The notes: generated by a model from the letters alone, not told the origin. Positions 1 to 9,901 are shown, counted from the stretch's first letter. The stretch is 64,000 nt of DNA from Alphaproteobacteria bacterium (GCA_022822125.1 JAJECF010000002.1:47928-111927); one strand, 5' to 3'. A program made the numbers and translations.

Positions 1-6
1 CGGCAT
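1..6 (-). CDS. nuoG: Start of NADH-quinone oxidoreductase subunit G (only two codons in the window)
   Basis: On the minus strand an ATG-CCG start lies at 6-1, just downstream of nuoF. A GGAGG ribosome site ends 9 bases before this ATG. Alphaproteobacterial NuoG usually begins Met-Pro and follows nuoF directly, so this is inferred to be the nuoG start; the protein itself is outside the window. Confidence 0.4.
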
Positions 7-24
7 GCCCTCCGTCCTCCAGGA

Positions 25-1308
25 TCAGGCCGCCGCGGCCCGATTTCGGTAACTCAGGATCCGTTCCTCCATTTCATGCCTGAAGTGGCGGATCAACCCC
101 TGGATCGGCCAGGCGGAACCGTCGCCATGCGCGCAGATGGTGTGTCCTTCGATTTCCTTCGACACGTCCAGCAGCATATCGATCTCATTAACCCGGGCGC
201 GGCCGGCCGCCATCCGCTCCATCACGCGCATCATCCAGCCGGTGCCCTCGCGGCATGGCGTGCATTGCCCGCAACTTTCGTGCGCGTAAAAGCGCGCCAG
301 GCGCGCAATCGCCCGCACCACATCCGTGGACCGGTCCATCACGATCACAGCAGCCGTGCCGAGCCCGCTCTGCGCTTCCCGAAGCGCGTCGAAATCCATC
401 AACACCTCGTCGCAAATGCCCTTCGGCAGGATCGGCGTCGAGGACCCTCCGGGAATGACCGCCTTAAGATTGTCCCAACCGCCCCGCACGCCGCCAGCAT
501 GTTTCTCGATGAGTTCCTTCATCGGGATGCTCATCGCCTCTTCCACATTGCAGGGGTGATTCACATGGCCGGAAATGCAGAACACTTTGGTGCCGGTATT
601 GTTGCTGCGCCCGAAGCCGGAGAACCAGGACGCGCCCCGGCGCAGAATGGTCGGTGCCACTGCGATGGTTTCGACATTGTTGACCGTCGTCGGGCAGCCA
701 TAGAGGCCCGCCATGGCGGGAAAGGGCGGCTTGAGGCGCGGCTGGCCCTTCTTGCCCTCCAGGCTTTCGATCAGGGCGGTTTCCTCACCGCAGATATAGG
801 CGCCCGCGCCCCTATGCACGAAGACATCACAGTCGATGCCCGAGCCGCAAGCATTCCGGCCGATCAAGCCTGCCTCATAAGCCTCGTCTACAGCGTGCTG
901 CAGATGGCTCGCCTCGTTGTAGAACTCCCCGCGCACATAAATATAGGCAGCGTCCGCGCCCATCGCCGCACAGGCAAGGAGACAACCCTCGACCAGCTTG
1001 TGCGGGTCCCAGCGCATCATGTCTCGGTCCTTGCAGGTGCCGGGCTCACCCTCATCGGCATTGACCACAAGATAGGCCGGGCGCCCGTCGCTCTCCTTGG
1101 GCATGAAGGACCATTTGAGCCCGGTGGGGAAGCCTGCTCCGCCGCGCCCGCGCAGGCCCGAGGCTTTCACCTCCTCGACCAGCCATTCGCGTCCTCTGGC
1201 GATCAATTCGGCCGTGCCGTCCCAGTCGCCGCGGGCACGGGCACCCTTCAGCGTCCAGTCATGCTCGCCGTAGAGATTGGTGAAAATACGATCCCGGTCG
1301 CTCAGCAT
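25..1308 (-). CDS. nuoF: NADH-quinone oxidoreductase subunit F (NADH/FMN-binding, 427 aa)
   Basis: This is the NADH-oxidising subunit of respiratory complex I, in the peripheral arm on the cytoplasmic side. It binds NADH, FMN and the N3 [4Fe-4S] cluster. The glycine-rich RGRGGAGF stretch (residues 53-60) and the [10 protein letters not shown] stretch (167-176) mark the FMN/NADH pocket. Cluster cysteines are C346, C349 and C352 in CGQCTPC, with C392 as the fourth. Length is normal for the family. The gene overlaps the end of nuoE by 7 bases and continues the nuoA-F operon, so translation is probably coupled. Nothing is missing or odd. Confidence 0.98.
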   Translation of the reverse strand: MLSDRDRIFTNLYGEHDWTLKGARARGDWDGTAELIARGREWLVEEVKASGLRGRGGAGFPTGLKWSFMPKESDGRPAYLVVNADEGEPGTCKDRDMMRWDPHKLVEGCLLACAAMGADAAYIYVRGEFYNEASHLQHAVDEAYEAGLIGRNACGSGIDCDVFVHRGAGAYICGEETALIESLEGKKGQPRLKPPFPAMAGLYGCPTTVNNVETIAVAPTILRRGASWFSGFGRSNNTGTKVFCISGHVNHPCNVEEAMSIPMKELIEKHAGGVRGGWDNLKAVIPGGSSTPILPKGICDEVLMDFDALREAQSGLGTAAVIVMDRSTDVVRAIARLARFYAHESCGQCTPCREGTGWMMRVMERMAAGRARVNEIDMLLDVSKEIEGHTICAHGDGSAWPIQGLIRHFRHEMEERILSYRNRAAAA

Positions 1309-1901
1309 CGGGCGTCAGCTTCCAGCAGAGTCGTCTTGCCGCCTTCCGGCGCAGAGTTGAGACGTTTGGCCAAGGTGCCGTGAGGCGGCGGACGCTCTTC
1401 AGCCAGCGCATCGAGCAGCGCGGCCGTGCGCGCCGCATCCAGATCCTCATAGTAGTCGTCATTGACCTGGAGAATCGGCGCATTGACGCAAGCCCCGAGG
1501 CATTCCACCTCCAGAAGGGTGAAAAGACCCTTCTCGTCGGTCTCGCCGAAATCGAGCCCGGTCTTTTCCCGGCATACCCGGACGACGTCATCGGACCCGC
1601 GCAACCAGCAGGGCGTGGTCGTGCAGACATGCAGGCGATAACGTCCTACCGGTTCGCGGTAGTACATTGTGTAGAAACTGGCGACTTCCCAGACGCGGAT
1701 AGCCGGCAGACCCAGAAAGTCCGCGACATGTTCGATTACGGCAGGAGACGTCCAGCCGAGCTGCCGCTGCGCCAGGTCCAGCAGCGGCATGACGGCGCTC
1801 TGTTGCCGGCCCTCCGGGTATTTGGCGACAATCGCCTTCGCCGTCTTCAGATTGTCGGCCGTGAAGGCGAAGCTCCCAGCCCCTTCCGCGCGCCCGCTCA
1901 T
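1302..1901 (-). CDS. nuoE: NADH-quinone oxidoreductase subunit E ([2Fe-2S], 199 aa)
   Basis: Complex I 24-kDa subunit carrying the N1a [2Fe-2S] cluster and partnering NuoF. The thioredoxin-like ferredoxin domain shows the four expected cysteines, C93 and C98 (CTTTPC) and C134 and C138 (ECLGAC). The open frame extends further upstream, but the ATG at 1901 overlaps the nuoD stop as ATGA, which gives normal family length and translational coupling. The C-terminal 30 residues after the ferredoxin domain are a low-complexity tail of the kind common in alphaproteobacterial NuoE. Confidence 0.96.
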   Translation of the reverse strand: MSGRAEGAGSFAFTADNLKTAKAIVAKYPEGRQQSAVMPLLDLAQRQLGWTSPAVIEHVADFLGLPAIRVWEVASFYTMYYREPVGRYRLHVCTTTPCWLRGSDDVVRVCREKTGLDFGETDEKGLFTLLEVECLGACVNAPILQVNDDYYEDLDAARTAALLDALAEERPPPHGTLAKRLNSAPEGGKTTLLEADARC

Positions 1902-3076
1902 CGATCGACCTCTCCGAACACGATGTCCATGGCGCCCAGAATCGCAACGCTGTCGGCAAGCATATGGCCACGAGACAGGAAGTCCATGGCGGCCAGATGC
2001 GAGAAACCAGGCGCCCGGATCTTGCACCGGTAGGGCTTGTTGGTACCGTCCGACACCAGATAGACGCCGAATTCGCCCTTGGGCGCTTCCACCGCCGTGT
2101 AGGTCTCGCCGGCCGGCACCCGGTAGCCCTCGGTGTAAAGCTTGAAATGATGGATCAAGGCCTCCATCGATTGCTTCATCTCGCCGCGTTTCGGCGGAGC
2201 GACCTTGTTGCTCTCCGTCACCACCGGCCCCTCCGGCATATCGCTTATGCACTGGTCGATGATGCGAAGCGACTGGCGGACCTCCTCCACCCGGACAAGG
2301 TAGCGATCATAGCAGTCGCCGTTCTTGCCGACCGGAATATCGAAGTCGATCCGGTCATAGACATCGTAAGGCTGCGCCTTGCGCAAATCCCACGGAACGC
2401 CGGACGCGCGCAGCATCGGTCCGGAGAAACCCCAGTCGAGCGCGTCCTCCGCCGACACACGGCCAATATCCACCGTCCGCTGTTTGAAGATACGGTTTTC
2501 GTTGAGCAGCGTTTCCATATCGGCAACGAATTTCGGGAAGGCGGCTGCCCATTCCGCGATATCGTCGAGCATGCCCTCCGGAAGGTCCTGATGGACGCCG
2601 CCCGGCCGGAAATAGGCGGCATGCAGGCGCGCGCCACTTGCCCGCTCATAGAACTCCATCAGCAATTCACGCTGTTCGAAGCCCCACAGCATCGGCGTCA
2701 TTGCGCCGACATCCATCGCGAAGGCAGTCAGGTTCAACAGGTGGTTCAGGATGCGGGAAATTTCGGAGAACAGCACCCGGATATACTGGCCTCGCTCCGG
2801 CGCTTCGATGCCGAGCAGCTTCTCCGTCGCCAGCGCAAAGGCGTGTTCCTGATTCATCGGCGCGACATAGTCGAGCCGATCAAAATAGGGGACCGCCTGC
2901 AGATAGGTCTTGTGTTCGATCAGCTTCTCGGTGCCGCGGTGCAGCAGGCCGATATGGGGGTCGATGCGATCCACGACCTCGCCATCGAGCTCCATGACCA
3001 TGCGCAGCACACCATGCGCCGCAGGGTGCTGCGGCCCGAAATTCAGCGTGTAGTTCCTGATCTGGGCTTCGGCCAT
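1898..3076 (-). CDS. nuoD: NADH-quinone oxidoreductase subunit D (49-kDa, 392 aa)
   Basis: Complex I subunit related to the large subunit of [NiFe] hydrogenases; with NuoB it forms the quinone-reduction site at the membrane interface. The N-terminus has the family signature [11 protein letters not shown] (residues 13-23) followed by [12 protein letters not shown], and the protein ends in the usual DIVFGEVDR. It is a separate gene, not a NuoCD fusion. The start overlaps the nuoC stop as TGATG (1 base) and its stop overlaps nuoE as ATGA, so the order C-D-E is translationally coupled. Confidence 0.98.
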   Translation of the reverse strand: MAEAQIRNYTLNFGPQHPAAHGVLRMVMELDGEVVDRIDPHIGLLHRGTEKLIEHKTYLQAVPYFDRLDYVAPMNQEHAFALATEKLLGIEAPERGQYIRVLFSEISRILNHLLNLTAFAMDVGAMTPMLWGFEQRELLMEFYERASGARLHAAYFRPGGVHQDLPEGMLDDIAEWAAAFPKFVADMETLLNENRIFKQRTVDIGRVSAEDALDWGFSGPMLRASGVPWDLRKAQPYDVYDRIDFDIPVGKNGDCYDRYLVRVEEVRQSLRIIDQCISDMPEGPVVTESNKVAPPKRGEMKQSMEALIHHFKLYTEGYRVPAGETYTAVEAPKGEFGVYLVSDGTNKPYRCKIRAPGFSHLAAMDFLSRGHMLADSVAILGAMDIVFGEVDR

Positions 3077-3669
3077 CAGGCGCTCCCCGCCTTCTCATCG
3101 CCTGGCAACGGCCCTTCCCAGGGACTGAGGTAGTCAAAGGACCGGAACTCCTGCGTCAGGGAGACCGGCTCATAAACCACGCGCTTCTGTTCGTCGTCGT
3201 AGCGGACCTCGACATATCCGGTGAGCGGGAAATCCTTGCGCATCGGATAGCCCTCGAAGCCGTAATCGGTCAGCAGCCGGCGCAGGTCCGGATGGTCGGA
3301 AAAAAAGATGCCGTAGAGGTCCCAGGCTTCGCGCTCGAACCAAACCGCCGAGCTAAACAGTCCCGTTACCGAAGGTGCCGGCGTGTCCTCGTCCGTGGTC
3401 GTTTTGATCCGGATGCGCAGATTGTGACGATGGCTTAGCAGGTTATAGACAATCTCGAAGCGCTCAGAACGCTCCGGGTAATCGACACCGCAAAGATCCG
3501 CAAGACACTTGAAGTGGCAGTTTGCGTCGTCGCGCAGAAAGGCGAGTACCTCGAGCAGCGTGTCTCTGCCGACGCGAAACACCAGTTCCGCCCCCGCATC
3601 TTCGCGGGCGACCTTCCCGCCGATCGCCGCCTCGACATGTTCGGCGAGGTCTTTCAGGGCTTCGTCCAT
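3076..3669 (-). CDS. nuoC: NADH-quinone oxidoreductase subunit C (30-kDa, 197 aa)
   Basis: Peripheral-arm complex I subunit that packs against NuoD. The family signature around [12 protein letters not shown] and the [29 protein letters not shown] region near residues 110-145 are clear, and the C-terminal [17 protein letters not shown] strand is typical. Length is normal. It lies 13 bases downstream of nuoB and overlaps nuoD by one base (TGATG). Confidence 0.97.
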   Translation of the reverse strand: MDEALKDLAEHVEAAIGGKVAREDAGAELVFRVGRDTLLEVLAFLRDDANCHFKCLADLCGVDYPERSERFEIVYNLLSHRHNLRIRIKTTTDEDTPAPSVTGLFSSAVWFEREAWDLYGIFFSDHPDLRRLLTDYGFEGYPMRKDFPLTGYVEVRYDDEQKRVVYEPVSLTQEFRSFDYLSPWEGPLPGDEKAGSA

Positions 3670-3682
3670 CTGTCGGTCCGGC

Positions 3683-4219
3683 TTAGCGCGTTATCGTGCC
3701 GGTGCGCTGGATCTTCTTTTGCAGCAGCAGCACGCCGTATAACAACGCCTCCGCCGTCGGCGGACATCCCGGCACATACACATCGACCGGCACGATGCGG
3801 TCGCATCCCCGAACCACCGAATAGGAATAGTGGTAATAGCCGCCACCATTGGCGCAAGAGCCCATGGAAATCACCCAACGCGGCTCGGCCATCTGGTCGT
3901 AAACCTTGCGGAGTGCCGGCGCCATCTTGTTGGTGAGCGTTCCGGCCACAATCATGACGTCGGACTGTCGCGGGCTCGGGCGAAATACGACGCCGAAACG
4001 ATCGAGGTCGTAGCGCGAGCAGGCGGTGTGCATCATTTCCACGGCACAGCAGGCGAGCCCGAAAGTCATGGGCCAAAGCGACCCCGAGCGCGCCCAGTTC
4101 ACCAGTTTGTCCAGCTGGGCAACGACATAGCCCCGGTCCTGAAGCTCATCGCTAACCCCGCGCAACAAGGCATCCTGTTCCGCTCCCGGCCCCAGCGCCG
4201 GCCCGCCGATCACTCCCAT
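3683..4219 (-). CDS. nuoB: NADH-quinone oxidoreductase subunit B ([4Fe-4S] N2, 178 aa)
   Basis: PSST subunit of complex I, holding the terminal N2 cluster that reduces ubiquinone. Ligand cysteines are visible at C57 and C58 (LACCAVEMM), C122 ([11 protein letters not shown]) and C152 (PGCPP). The start at 4219 lies inside the last codons of nuoA (10-base overlap). About 35 N-terminal residues precede the conserved core, normal for alphaproteobacteria. Confidence 0.98.
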   Translation of the reverse strand: MGVIGGPALGPGAEQDALLRGVSDELQDRGYVVAQLDKLVNWARSGSLWPMTFGLACCAVEMMHTACSRYDLDRFGVVFRPSPRQSDVMIVAGTLTNKMAPALRKVYDQMAEPRWVISMGSCANGGGYYHYSYSVVRGCDRIVPVDVYVPGCPPTAEALLYGVLLLQKKIQRTGTITR

Positions 4220-4575
4220 TCAAGCGCTCCCTTGCGCCACTCATAGATGAAGCCGACCGTCAGCACACCCAGGAAAATCACCATCGACCAGAAGCCCAGC
4301 ATGCCGATGCCGCCAAGCGAAATCGCCCAGGGAAACAGGAATGCCACCTCAAGATCGAAGATGATGAACAGAATAGCCACCAGATAGAACCGCACGTCGA
4401 AGCGACTGCGAGTGTCGGTGAACGCCTCGAAGCCGCATTCATAGGTCGAGAGCTTTTCAGAGTCCGGCTTTTGCCGCGCGACGATCATCGAAGCGACAAT
4501 GGCGCCCACCGCCAGTGCCCCGGCGACAGCCGTGAAGATCAGTATCGGGACATACTCGGCCAGAAACGCATCCAT
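4210..4575 (-). CDS. nuoA: NADH-quinone oxidoreductase subunit A (121 aa, membrane)
   Basis: Small membrane subunit of complex I with three predicted transmembrane helices (about residues 8-30, 62-84 and 90-112) and the conserved YECGFEAF...[17 protein letters not shown] region, in which the loop cysteine marks the active/deactive switch segment. The open frame continues upstream, but the ATG at 4575 gives the normal 121-residue protein; an AGGGAGG site lies about 13 bases upstream. It is the first gene of the nuo operon and follows tRNA-Asp by about 120 bases on the same strand. Confidence 0.95.
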   Translation of the reverse strand: MDAFLAEYVPILIFTAVAGALAVGAIVASMIVARQKPDSEKLSTYECGFEAFTDTRSRFDVRFYLVAILFIIFDLEVAFLFPWAISLGGIGMLGFWSMVIFLGVLTVGFIYEWRKGALEWE

Positions 4576-4694
4576 CGCCCTGGGTCCGCCTCCCTGTTTT
4601 CGGCGCCCGAACTGGGCGCACCATAAATCACCCGGCTTGTACCTGCAAAGCCCCGCAGGCACCCTCCGGTCGCACAGCTGCTAGCGAGTAAGAG

Positions 4695-4771
4695 TGGCGG
4701 GAGTGACGGGACTCGAACCCGCGGCCTCTGGCGTGACAGGCCAGCGCTCTAACCGACTGAGCTACACCCCC
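4695..4771 (-). tRNA. tRNA-Asp (anticodon GTC)
   Basis: The reverse complement folds as a full cloverleaf: acceptor GGGGGTG pairs with CACTCCC, discriminator G, encoded CCA; anticodon stem CTGGC/GCCAG surrounds loop CTGTCAC, giving GTC for Asp; T-loop TTCGAGT. It is 77 nt. It lies upstream of nuoA on the same strand. Confidence 0.97.
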
Positions 4772-4788
4772 GCAGACGTAACGACGAC

Positions 4789-4817
4789 CGTCTAACCGAG
4801 ACCCGTCATTTGGTCAA
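4789..4817 (-). promoter_or_regulatory. Candidate promoter for tRNA-Asp and possibly nuo
   Basis: On the minus strand TTGACC is followed by a 17-base spacer and TAGACG, ending 17 bases before the tRNA 5' end. The -35 is good and the -10 weak. The position suits tRNA-Asp, and readthrough into nuoA is possible. Judged by eye only. Confidence 0.4.
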
Positions 4818-4846
4818 GAATGCAGTCGTCACCATTCGCCCGTTGC

Positions 4847-5944
4847 CTACACGACTCTCTCGGACTCCGGATCGATCAGGTGCATCTGGCTCTTGTCCAC
4901 GGTGAACTCCATCGAAGCGCCAACATCCGACACGCTTTTCGGCTCGCATCTGGAGCAGATTTCCGTCTCGCCGATATCGAAGAACACCATGGTGTCCATC
5001 CCCATCGGCTCTACAACCTTGACGCCTGCGCTGAAGTTCTCGAAGTCAGCATGGGTATGGGTGCGCTTGTTGGTCACATGCTCCGGGCGGATGCCGAGCA
5101 CGAGATCACGGCCCGAGAAGGGCTCATACCGTTGCTCGCGCGCCGCCGGCACCGAGAAGGAAATCTCGTCGCCGAGGCGAAGCGACAACCCGCCAGCCGT
5201 CTTGTCGAGATGGCAGGGCATGAAATTCATGGAGGGCGAGCCGATGAAGCTCGCGACGAACTGCGTCACAGGCGCGTTATACATCTCGTCCGGCGTGCCG
5301 ACCTGCTCGATCACACCGTGGTTCATGACCACGATGCGGTCCGCCAGGGTCATCGCCTCAATCTGGTCGTGGGTGACATAGACCACCGTGGTCTGGAGCC
5401 GCTGGTGGATCTTCTTGATCTCCGTGCGCATCTGCACGCGCAGCTTGGCGTCCAGATTGGAGAGCGGCTCGTCAAACAGGAACACCCTGGGCTGCCGGAC
5501 GATGGCGCGCCCCATGGCAACGCGTTGGCGCTGGCCGCCGGAAAGCTGGCGCGGCCGCCTGTGCAGCAACTCGCCGATATTCAGGATATCCGCCGCCAGC
5601 TCGACCCGGGAGTCGATCTCCCGCCGGTCCGTCTTCCGCAGCTTCAGCCCGAACGCCATGTTGTCATACACGCTCATATGCGGGTAGAGCGCGTAGTTCT
5701 GGAACACCATCGCAATGTCGCGGTCCTTGGGCGGGACCTCGTTGACCACTGTGCGTTCGATGGCGATCTCGCCGCCGGTGATGTCCTCCAACCCGGCGAT
5801 CATCCGCAGGGTCGTCGTCTTCCCGCATCCCGACGGACCGACCAGCGCGATGAATTCGCTGTCCGCAATGTCGAGATTGATCCCACGCACGGCCGGCACA
5901 TCCCCGTAATATTTCCACAGATCCACCAGCTGGATATCAGCCAT
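4847..5944 (-). CDS. ABC importer ATPase, MsmX/UgpC (CUT1) type, 365 aa
   Basis: ATP-hydrolysing subunit of a carbohydrate-type ABC importer, acting as a dimer on the inner face of the membrane. Walker [10 protein letters not shown] is at residues 36-44, the signature LSGGQRQR at 134-141 and Walker B VFLFDEP at 154-160, followed by the H-loop THDQ. The C-terminal third is a TOBE-type regulatory domain (GIRPEH). The upstream ATG at 5944 was chosen over a longer frame because GGGAGGA lies 8 bases before it. It is the last gene of the SBP-permease-permease-ATPase set. The substrate may be an oligosaccharide or glycerol-3-phosphate-like compound; sequence does not say which. Confidence 0.93.
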   Translation of the reverse strand: MADIQLVDLWKYYGDVPAVRGINLDIADSEFIALVGPSGCGKTTTLRMIAGLEDITGGEIAIERTVVNEVPPKDRDIAMVFQNYALYPHMSVYDNMAFGLKLRKTDRREIDSRVELAADILNIGELLHRRPRQLSGGQRQRVAMGRAIVRQPRVFLFDEPLSNLDAKLRVQMRTEIKKIHQRLQTTVVYVTHDQIEAMTLADRIVVMNHGVIEQVGTPDEMYNAPVTQFVASFIGSPSMNFMPCHLDKTAGGLSLRLGDEISFSVPAAREQRYEPFSGRDLVLGIRPEHVTNKRTHTHADFENFSAGVKVVEPMGMDTMVFFDIGETEICSRCEPKSVSDVGASMEFTVDKSQMHLIDPESERVV

Positions 5945-5976
5945 GTTCGGTTCCTCCCGGCTTCGGCTGCCGACGG

Positions 5977-6900
5977 TTACTTGATTGCGCCCGAGGTCAG
6001 GCCGGAGACGTAGTAGTCCATGAAGAAGGAGTAGAGCACGACGATCGGAATCGTGCCTGCGAAACACGCCGCCATCAGCGAACCCCAGTAATAGACATCG
6101 CCCCGGATCAGTTCGGTAAACACACCAACGCCGATTGTCTTTGCTTCCTGCGCCTGGATAAACACCAGAGAATACAGGAACTCGTTCCAGCTCAATGTGA
6201 ATGCGAACAACACCGCACAGATGATTCCCGGCATCGCCATCGGCAGCACCACCCGGCGCAAGGCCCCAAGGCGGGAGCATCCATCGAGATAGGCGCACTC
6301 CTCGACCTCTACGGGGATTGTTTTGAAATACCCCAGAAGAAGCCAGATCACGAATGGCGTCAGAAATGTCGGATAGGTAATGATGAGCGACCAGTAGGTA
6401 TCGCGTATGGGCACGATATCATCGATGAAATTAATGACGTCAATCAACGGTATGAACAACAGGGGCTGCGGCACAAGGTAAGTCACGAATACGGCAATGC
6501 CGAACACCTCAACGCCCTTGAACTTCAATCGAGCCAGGGCATATGCCGCGAGGATGCCGATCGACACCGAAATAATAGTCGATGCAACGGAAACGATGAT
6601 TGTATTAATCAGCCAGTCCTCAAAGAAAGCTGTCTTTTCGGCCAGATAAACATAATTATCCACCGTCATGCCCGTCGCCCAGAATGGCGTCTGCCCGAGA
6701 TTGGCAATCTCCTGGTCCGACTTGATCGACGTAATCAGGATGATGTAAAGCGGAAACAGGGCGAACGCGATGAACGGAATCAGCGCCAGGTAATTATATG
6801 TTGTCTTGCGCCGGCGCCAGACCGGAACCTTGTTCCGCAAGGTCTCGTTGACAGTCGGGTCCGTCGACGGGTCCGCCATCACGGTGCGACTAGAGCTCAT
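5977..6900 (-). CDS. ABC importer permease, MalG-like (307 aa)
   Basis: Inner-membrane permease of the binding-protein-dependent type, with six predicted helices and the EAA loop ([21 protein letters not shown], about residues 203-223) that contacts the ATPase. A charged 40-residue N-terminal tail precedes the first helix. It overlaps the upstream MalF-like permease by 11 bases and is followed after 32 bases by the ATPase, so all belong to one operon. Family CUT1. Confidence 0.93.
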   Translation of the reverse strand: MSSSRTVMADPSTDPTVNETLRNKVPVWRRRKTTYNYLALIPFIAFALFPLYIILITSIKSDQEIANLGQTPFWATGMTVDNYVYLAEKTAFFEDWLINTIIVSVASTIISVSIGILAAYALARLKFKGVEVFGIAVFVTYLVPQPLLFIPLIDVINFIDDIVPIRDTYWSLIITYPTFLTPFVIWLLLGYFKTIPVEVEECAYLDGCSRLGALRRVVLPMAMPGIICAVLFAFTLSWNEFLYSLVFIQAQEAKTIGVGVFTELIRGDVYYWGSLMAACFAGTIPIVVLYSFFMDYYVSGLTSGAIK

Positions 6901-7855
6901 AGGATGTATCCCGCCTCACGAGTCGAAGCAAGCCGATGACAGTCACCACGAGAATGGGGAACAGGAACAGCGAAATCGCCGCTCCGAGCCCGATTTCGTG
7001 ATTGCTGATTCCGGTGACATAGGAATATGTCGCGAAGAGATGGGTCGAATTGATCGGGCCGCCTCGTGTCAGGACGAATACGATGTTGAATTCCGCCAGG
7101 GTGAAAATGGTCGAGAACAGAATGATGATCGCCAGGATAGGGCGGAGCAACGGCACCGTGACTTTCCAGAATTTGTCCCACGCCGTTGCGCCGTCGATGT
7201 CCGCCGCTTCGTAGAGATGCTCCGGAATGGACACCAGCCCGGCGAGAATCGTGATGATAAAGAAGGGTAGCCCGCGCCAGATATTCACAAATATACAGGT
7301 ATAGAGCGCCAGGTCCGGGTCTCCGAGCCAGTGATACGGCCCGATGCCGAGCGCATAGAATGGCCATACATTTTCCAGTATCCAATTTATATGGCTGTAT
7401 GTCGGATCGAAAATCAGCCACCAGCCGAGGGTCGTCAACGCCGTGGGCGCCACGAACGGGATGAGCAGCGAGCCTCGCAGGAATTTCTTGAGCCTCAGCG
7501 CCTTCAGCAAAAGCAGGGCGGCAGCCATGCCGAGCACAATCTTGAATGCTACCGAAATAGAGGCAAACAGGAGCGTATTCCGTATAGTTATCAGGAAAAT
7601 GTCGTCTTCGGTGAGAATATAATGAAAATTCTCTAATCCGATAAATTCGGACTCTTCTCCGATAAAGGCGTCACTCAGACTGAAATAGACCGCAAGGCAA
7701 AACGGATAAACGACCAATGCAATCATAATGAAGGCGGCCGGCAGGATAAAGCCGTAACCATCGATGTCGGGGCCGGCCATCTTTCGCAACACCCTGAGGA
7801 CAGGGCGCGCAGGCGGGCGGATCAGGTCCTGACGAGTTCGACTTGCGGCTTCCAT
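6890..7855 (-). CDS. ABC importer permease, MalF-like (321 aa)
   Basis: Partner permease of the importer, with six predicted helices and an EAA loop (YEAADIDGATAWDKFWKVTVP, about 215-235). An alternative in-frame ATG lies 7 codons upstream, but ATG 7855 has a CGGAGG site 9 bases before it and is preferred. It shares 11 bases with the next permease. The cassette lies between tRNA-Val and tRNA-Asp. Confidence 0.92.
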   Translation of the reverse strand: MEAASRTRQDLIRPPARPVLRVLRKMAGPDIDGYGFILPAAFIMIALVVYPFCLAVYFSLSDAFIGEESEFIGLENFHYILTEDDIFLITIRNTLLFASISVAFKIVLGMAAALLLLKALRLKKFLRGSLLIPFVAPTALTTLGWWLIFDPTYSHINWILENVWPFYALGIGPYHWLGDPDLALYTCIFVNIWRGLPFFIITILAGLVSIPEHLYEAADIDGATAWDKFWKVTVPLLRPILAIIILFSTIFTLAEFNIVFVLTRGGPINSTHLFATYSYVTGISNHEIGLGAAISLFLFPILVVTVIGLLRLVRRDTSYEL

Positions 7856-7934
7856 GAACAACAGCCTCCGATGCAACGGACAGGCCGGTCCGGCGTCAAT
7901 GCCGGACCGGCCCGCCGTCTAGCGGCTAACGACC

Positions 7935-9290
7935 TCAGTATTTGCGATTGAGGCGCTTGTACACCCGCTTCATCTGGGTTTCGAGCTTGGCGACAGCGTC
8001 TTCCGGCGACAACCGGTCGGTCGCGCATTCGGCAAGCGTGTCGGGCAGCAGATACTGGTCATAGACGGTCTGCGCCGCCGCCGTCGGCACGCCGGGCCAA
8101 CCGAGCGAATGCGTGTATTTGCCGATCTCCGTTGCAAACGCGTATTTGGGTTCGGACGAATAAATCTCATGTTCCGCAAATTGCGCCAGCACCGGCTGGT
8201 TATAGCCTTTGCTCGCGACCAGAAGTCTGTTCTGGTTGTCCTTCTGGAAGTGATATTTCAGGAACTCCTTGGCGAGTTCCTTCTCCTTGGCGAACTTCCA
8301 GATGCCGACGCCGACGAAGGATGCGCACATATGCCGACCGGCCGGCCCCTTGGGCGGGATCACATGCTCGATCTGCTCGGCGATCAGGTTCTGTGTGCCC
8401 GGAATGAGCGCATTCTCGCGCACCGCCGCCCGATAGGCGCTGATCGGGTTGAGAATCATCGAGCACTTGCCGGAGATCATGCAGACATTGTTGTTGCGGT
8501 CGTCCCAGGCCAGCACTTCCTCTTCCATGCAGTCCTTGTAGAGCGCGCGCACGAATTTGAACGCCTCGACGGCCTCCGGAGTGTTGACCGCGACGGTCCG
8601 GCTGTCATCCTCGACCAGCTTGGCGCCGTGGGACCAAAGGATGCCGCGGTTGATCCAATTGGCGTCCGCAGAGTGCGCCAGCTGGATGCCGAGCGGGTGG
8701 CCCTTCGCTTTGAGCTTCATGCCCACGCGATGCACATCCTCCCAGGTGTCCGGCACGGTCTCGCCGATCTCGGCGATCAGGTCCTTGCGGAACACGAGCG
8801 GGAAGGAAATGAAATACCAGGGCAACGCCGACTGCTCGCCCTTGCGGCCCTTGCCCATCGTCTCGGCGGTCCAGCCGCCGCCATCCGCGCCGATTTCCTC
8901 GTAGATATCGCTGATATCCTCGAGATGGTCGGAATAGAGGTGCGGGTTGGAATTCGACACATTGACGATGTCATGGCCTTTCTGCCCCTGCACCTCGCCG
9001 GCAAGCACGGCAGGCAATTGCAGATGGGCGACACGGTCCATACGGACCGAGACTCCGGCTTGCTTGCCGAACTCTTTGAATTGGCGCTCAAGCTCGTCGT
9101 CCGACGCGGGCACGAAATGCGACCACACCAGCATCCGGAGTTCGCGTTCCTGCGCATAGGCAGGCGCCTGGCCGGTTGCAAGGATCGCGGCAATGCCGCC
9201 GCCCACCTTTGCCGACGTTCCAAGGAATTCGCGCCGCTTCTGGGGACGTCCGAGCAGGCCTCCCGTCGGCGTCAGCGTTGTCTTCTCCAT
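7935..9290 (-). CDS. ABC importer solute-binding protein with Tat-type signal (451 aa)
   Basis: Periplasmic family-1 extracellular solute-binding protein that delivers substrate to the MalF/MalG-like permeases. The N-terminus carries a twin-arginine motif KRREFLG (R19, R20) followed by a hydrophobic stretch and an AYA cleavage site near residue 46, so export is probably by Tat in folded form, which is unusual but known for this family. The mature part resembles sugar-binding proteins. An ideal AGGAGGT lies 5 bases before the ATG. Eighty bases separate it from the first permease, consistent with a highly expressed first gene. Confidence 0.92.
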   Translation of the reverse strand: MEKTTLTPTGGLLGRPQKRREFLGTSAKVGGGIAAILATGQAPAYAQERELRMLVWSHFVPASDDELERQFKEFGKQAGVSVRMDRVAHLQLPAVLAGEVQGQKGHDIVNVSNSNPHLYSDHLEDISDIYEEIGADGGGWTAETMGKGRKGEQSALPWYFISFPLVFRKDLIAEIGETVPDTWEDVHRVGMKLKAKGHPLGIQLAHSADANWINRGILWSHGAKLVEDDSRTVAVNTPEAVEAFKFVRALYKDCMEEEVLAWDDRNNNVCMISGKCSMILNPISAYRAAVRENALIPGTQNLIAEQIEHVIPPKGPAGRHMCASFVGVGIWKFAKEKELAKEFLKYHFQKDNQNRLLVASKGYNQPVLAQFAEHEIYSSEPKYAFATEIGKYTHSLGWPGVPTAAAQTVYDQYLLPDTLAECATDRLSPEDAVAKLETQMKRVYKRLNRKY

Positions 9291-9513
9291 CGGTTACCTC
9301 CTAACGTGATCGTCGCGGTCCCGTGATGAGCCGCGCCTGCGTCTCCCCGCGCCTCGCCACGAGGCCCTGCCCGGAATCGGTCTGGCGATGTTTACGATCA
9401 CCTCTTCCCCCGGAGCGTGTGGAGAGACGCCCGGTCAGCACCCACAGCAAAGCAAGTTTGCAGACACAGGGCGGGCGGAGCAAGCGCTTTTGGCCCTACA
9501 GACGAATTTTCTA

Positions 9514-9532
9514 CGCCGGGATGATCCCGGCG
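9514..9532. promoter_or_regulatory. Perfect 19-base palindrome, candidate operator
   Basis: CGCCGGGAT-G-ATCCCGGCG has two exact 9-base arms around one central base. It lies about 225 bases upstream of the solute-binding protein gene. A one-base spacer suits a dimeric repressor better than an RNA hairpin, and no T-run follows on either strand. The regulator is unknown. Confidence 0.4.
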
Positions 9533-9647
9533 GTTGTCGATCGGGACCGATAGCGGAGCCGCTCCACCATCGCCCCAGAACCCGCCTGTCTCCGCCCCCG
9601 AGCGGGGAATCCAGGGCGTCCCTGCAATGGAGTTCCGGCCGCACAAG

Positions 9648-9669
9648 GCCCCGGATCGGGGTCCGGGGC
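9648..9669. other. Strong 8-bp hairpin downstream of tRNA-Val
   Basis: GCCCCGGA and TCCGGGGC pair perfectly around a 6-base loop. It lies about 130 bases past the 3' end of tRNA-Val on the minus strand. No T-tract follows, so it is not a standard intrinsic terminator; a processing or attenuation role is possible. Confidence 0.35.
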
Positions 9670-9799
9670 GACGAATCACGGACGCCGGCTTGCAGCCGTT
9701 GGGATAATATCTTCAGATTACGGCTGACACATGCCCCTGCGCTTCGCGCGTGACAAATCGCCGAACGACAGAACAGTTCTTTACCTTAAAACTTAATTG

Positions 9800-9875
9800 T
9801 GGTGGGCGATGACGGGATCGAACCGCCGACCCCCTCGGTGTAAACGAGGTGCTCTCCCGGCTGAGCTAATCGCCC
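9800..9875 (-). tRNA. tRNA-Val (anticodon TAC)
   Basis: The reverse complement folds completely: acceptor GGGCGAT/ATCGCCC, discriminator A, encoded CCA; anticodon stem CCTCG/CGAGG with loop TTTACAC, anticodon TAC; T-loop TTCGATC. It is 76 nt and starts 26 bases after the hup stop codon on the same strand, so it may be co-transcribed with hup. Confidence 0.97.
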
Positions 9876-9901
9876 TCTGGGCAGAGACGCCCGACCGGCC
9901 G

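Larger units (their letters stand above)
9291..9799. other. Non-coding leader/intergenic region between tRNA-Val and the ABC cassette
   Basis: About 509 bases with no convincing gene. It is rich in dyad symmetry: a perfect 19-base palindrome at 9514-9532, an 8-bp stem at 9648-9669, and an AAGCGCTT palindrome at 9482-9489 of the core type bound by LacI-family repressors. A TATTAT -10-like hexamer on the minus strand lies at 9709-9704 but has no clear -35. It must contain the promoter and control sites of the importer operon and perhaps the end of the tRNA-Val transcript. Confidence 0.6.

Noticed and set aside
76..1383. Long plus-strand open frame (435 codons) opposite nuoF
   Set aside because: It is a shadow of nuoF: high G+C makes antisense frames long. 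Composition is His/Ala/Arg-rich with no family features, and nuoF is certain.
4772..4846. Duplicated tRNA-Val end (att site) at the far end of the ABC cassette
   Set aside because: Only short chance matches of about 8 bases to the tRNA-Val 3' end are visible, in the wrong orientation; no integrase is present.
9301..9799. Short frames in the importer leader as genes
   Set aside because: They lack ribosome sites and family features, and the region is dominated by dyads instead.
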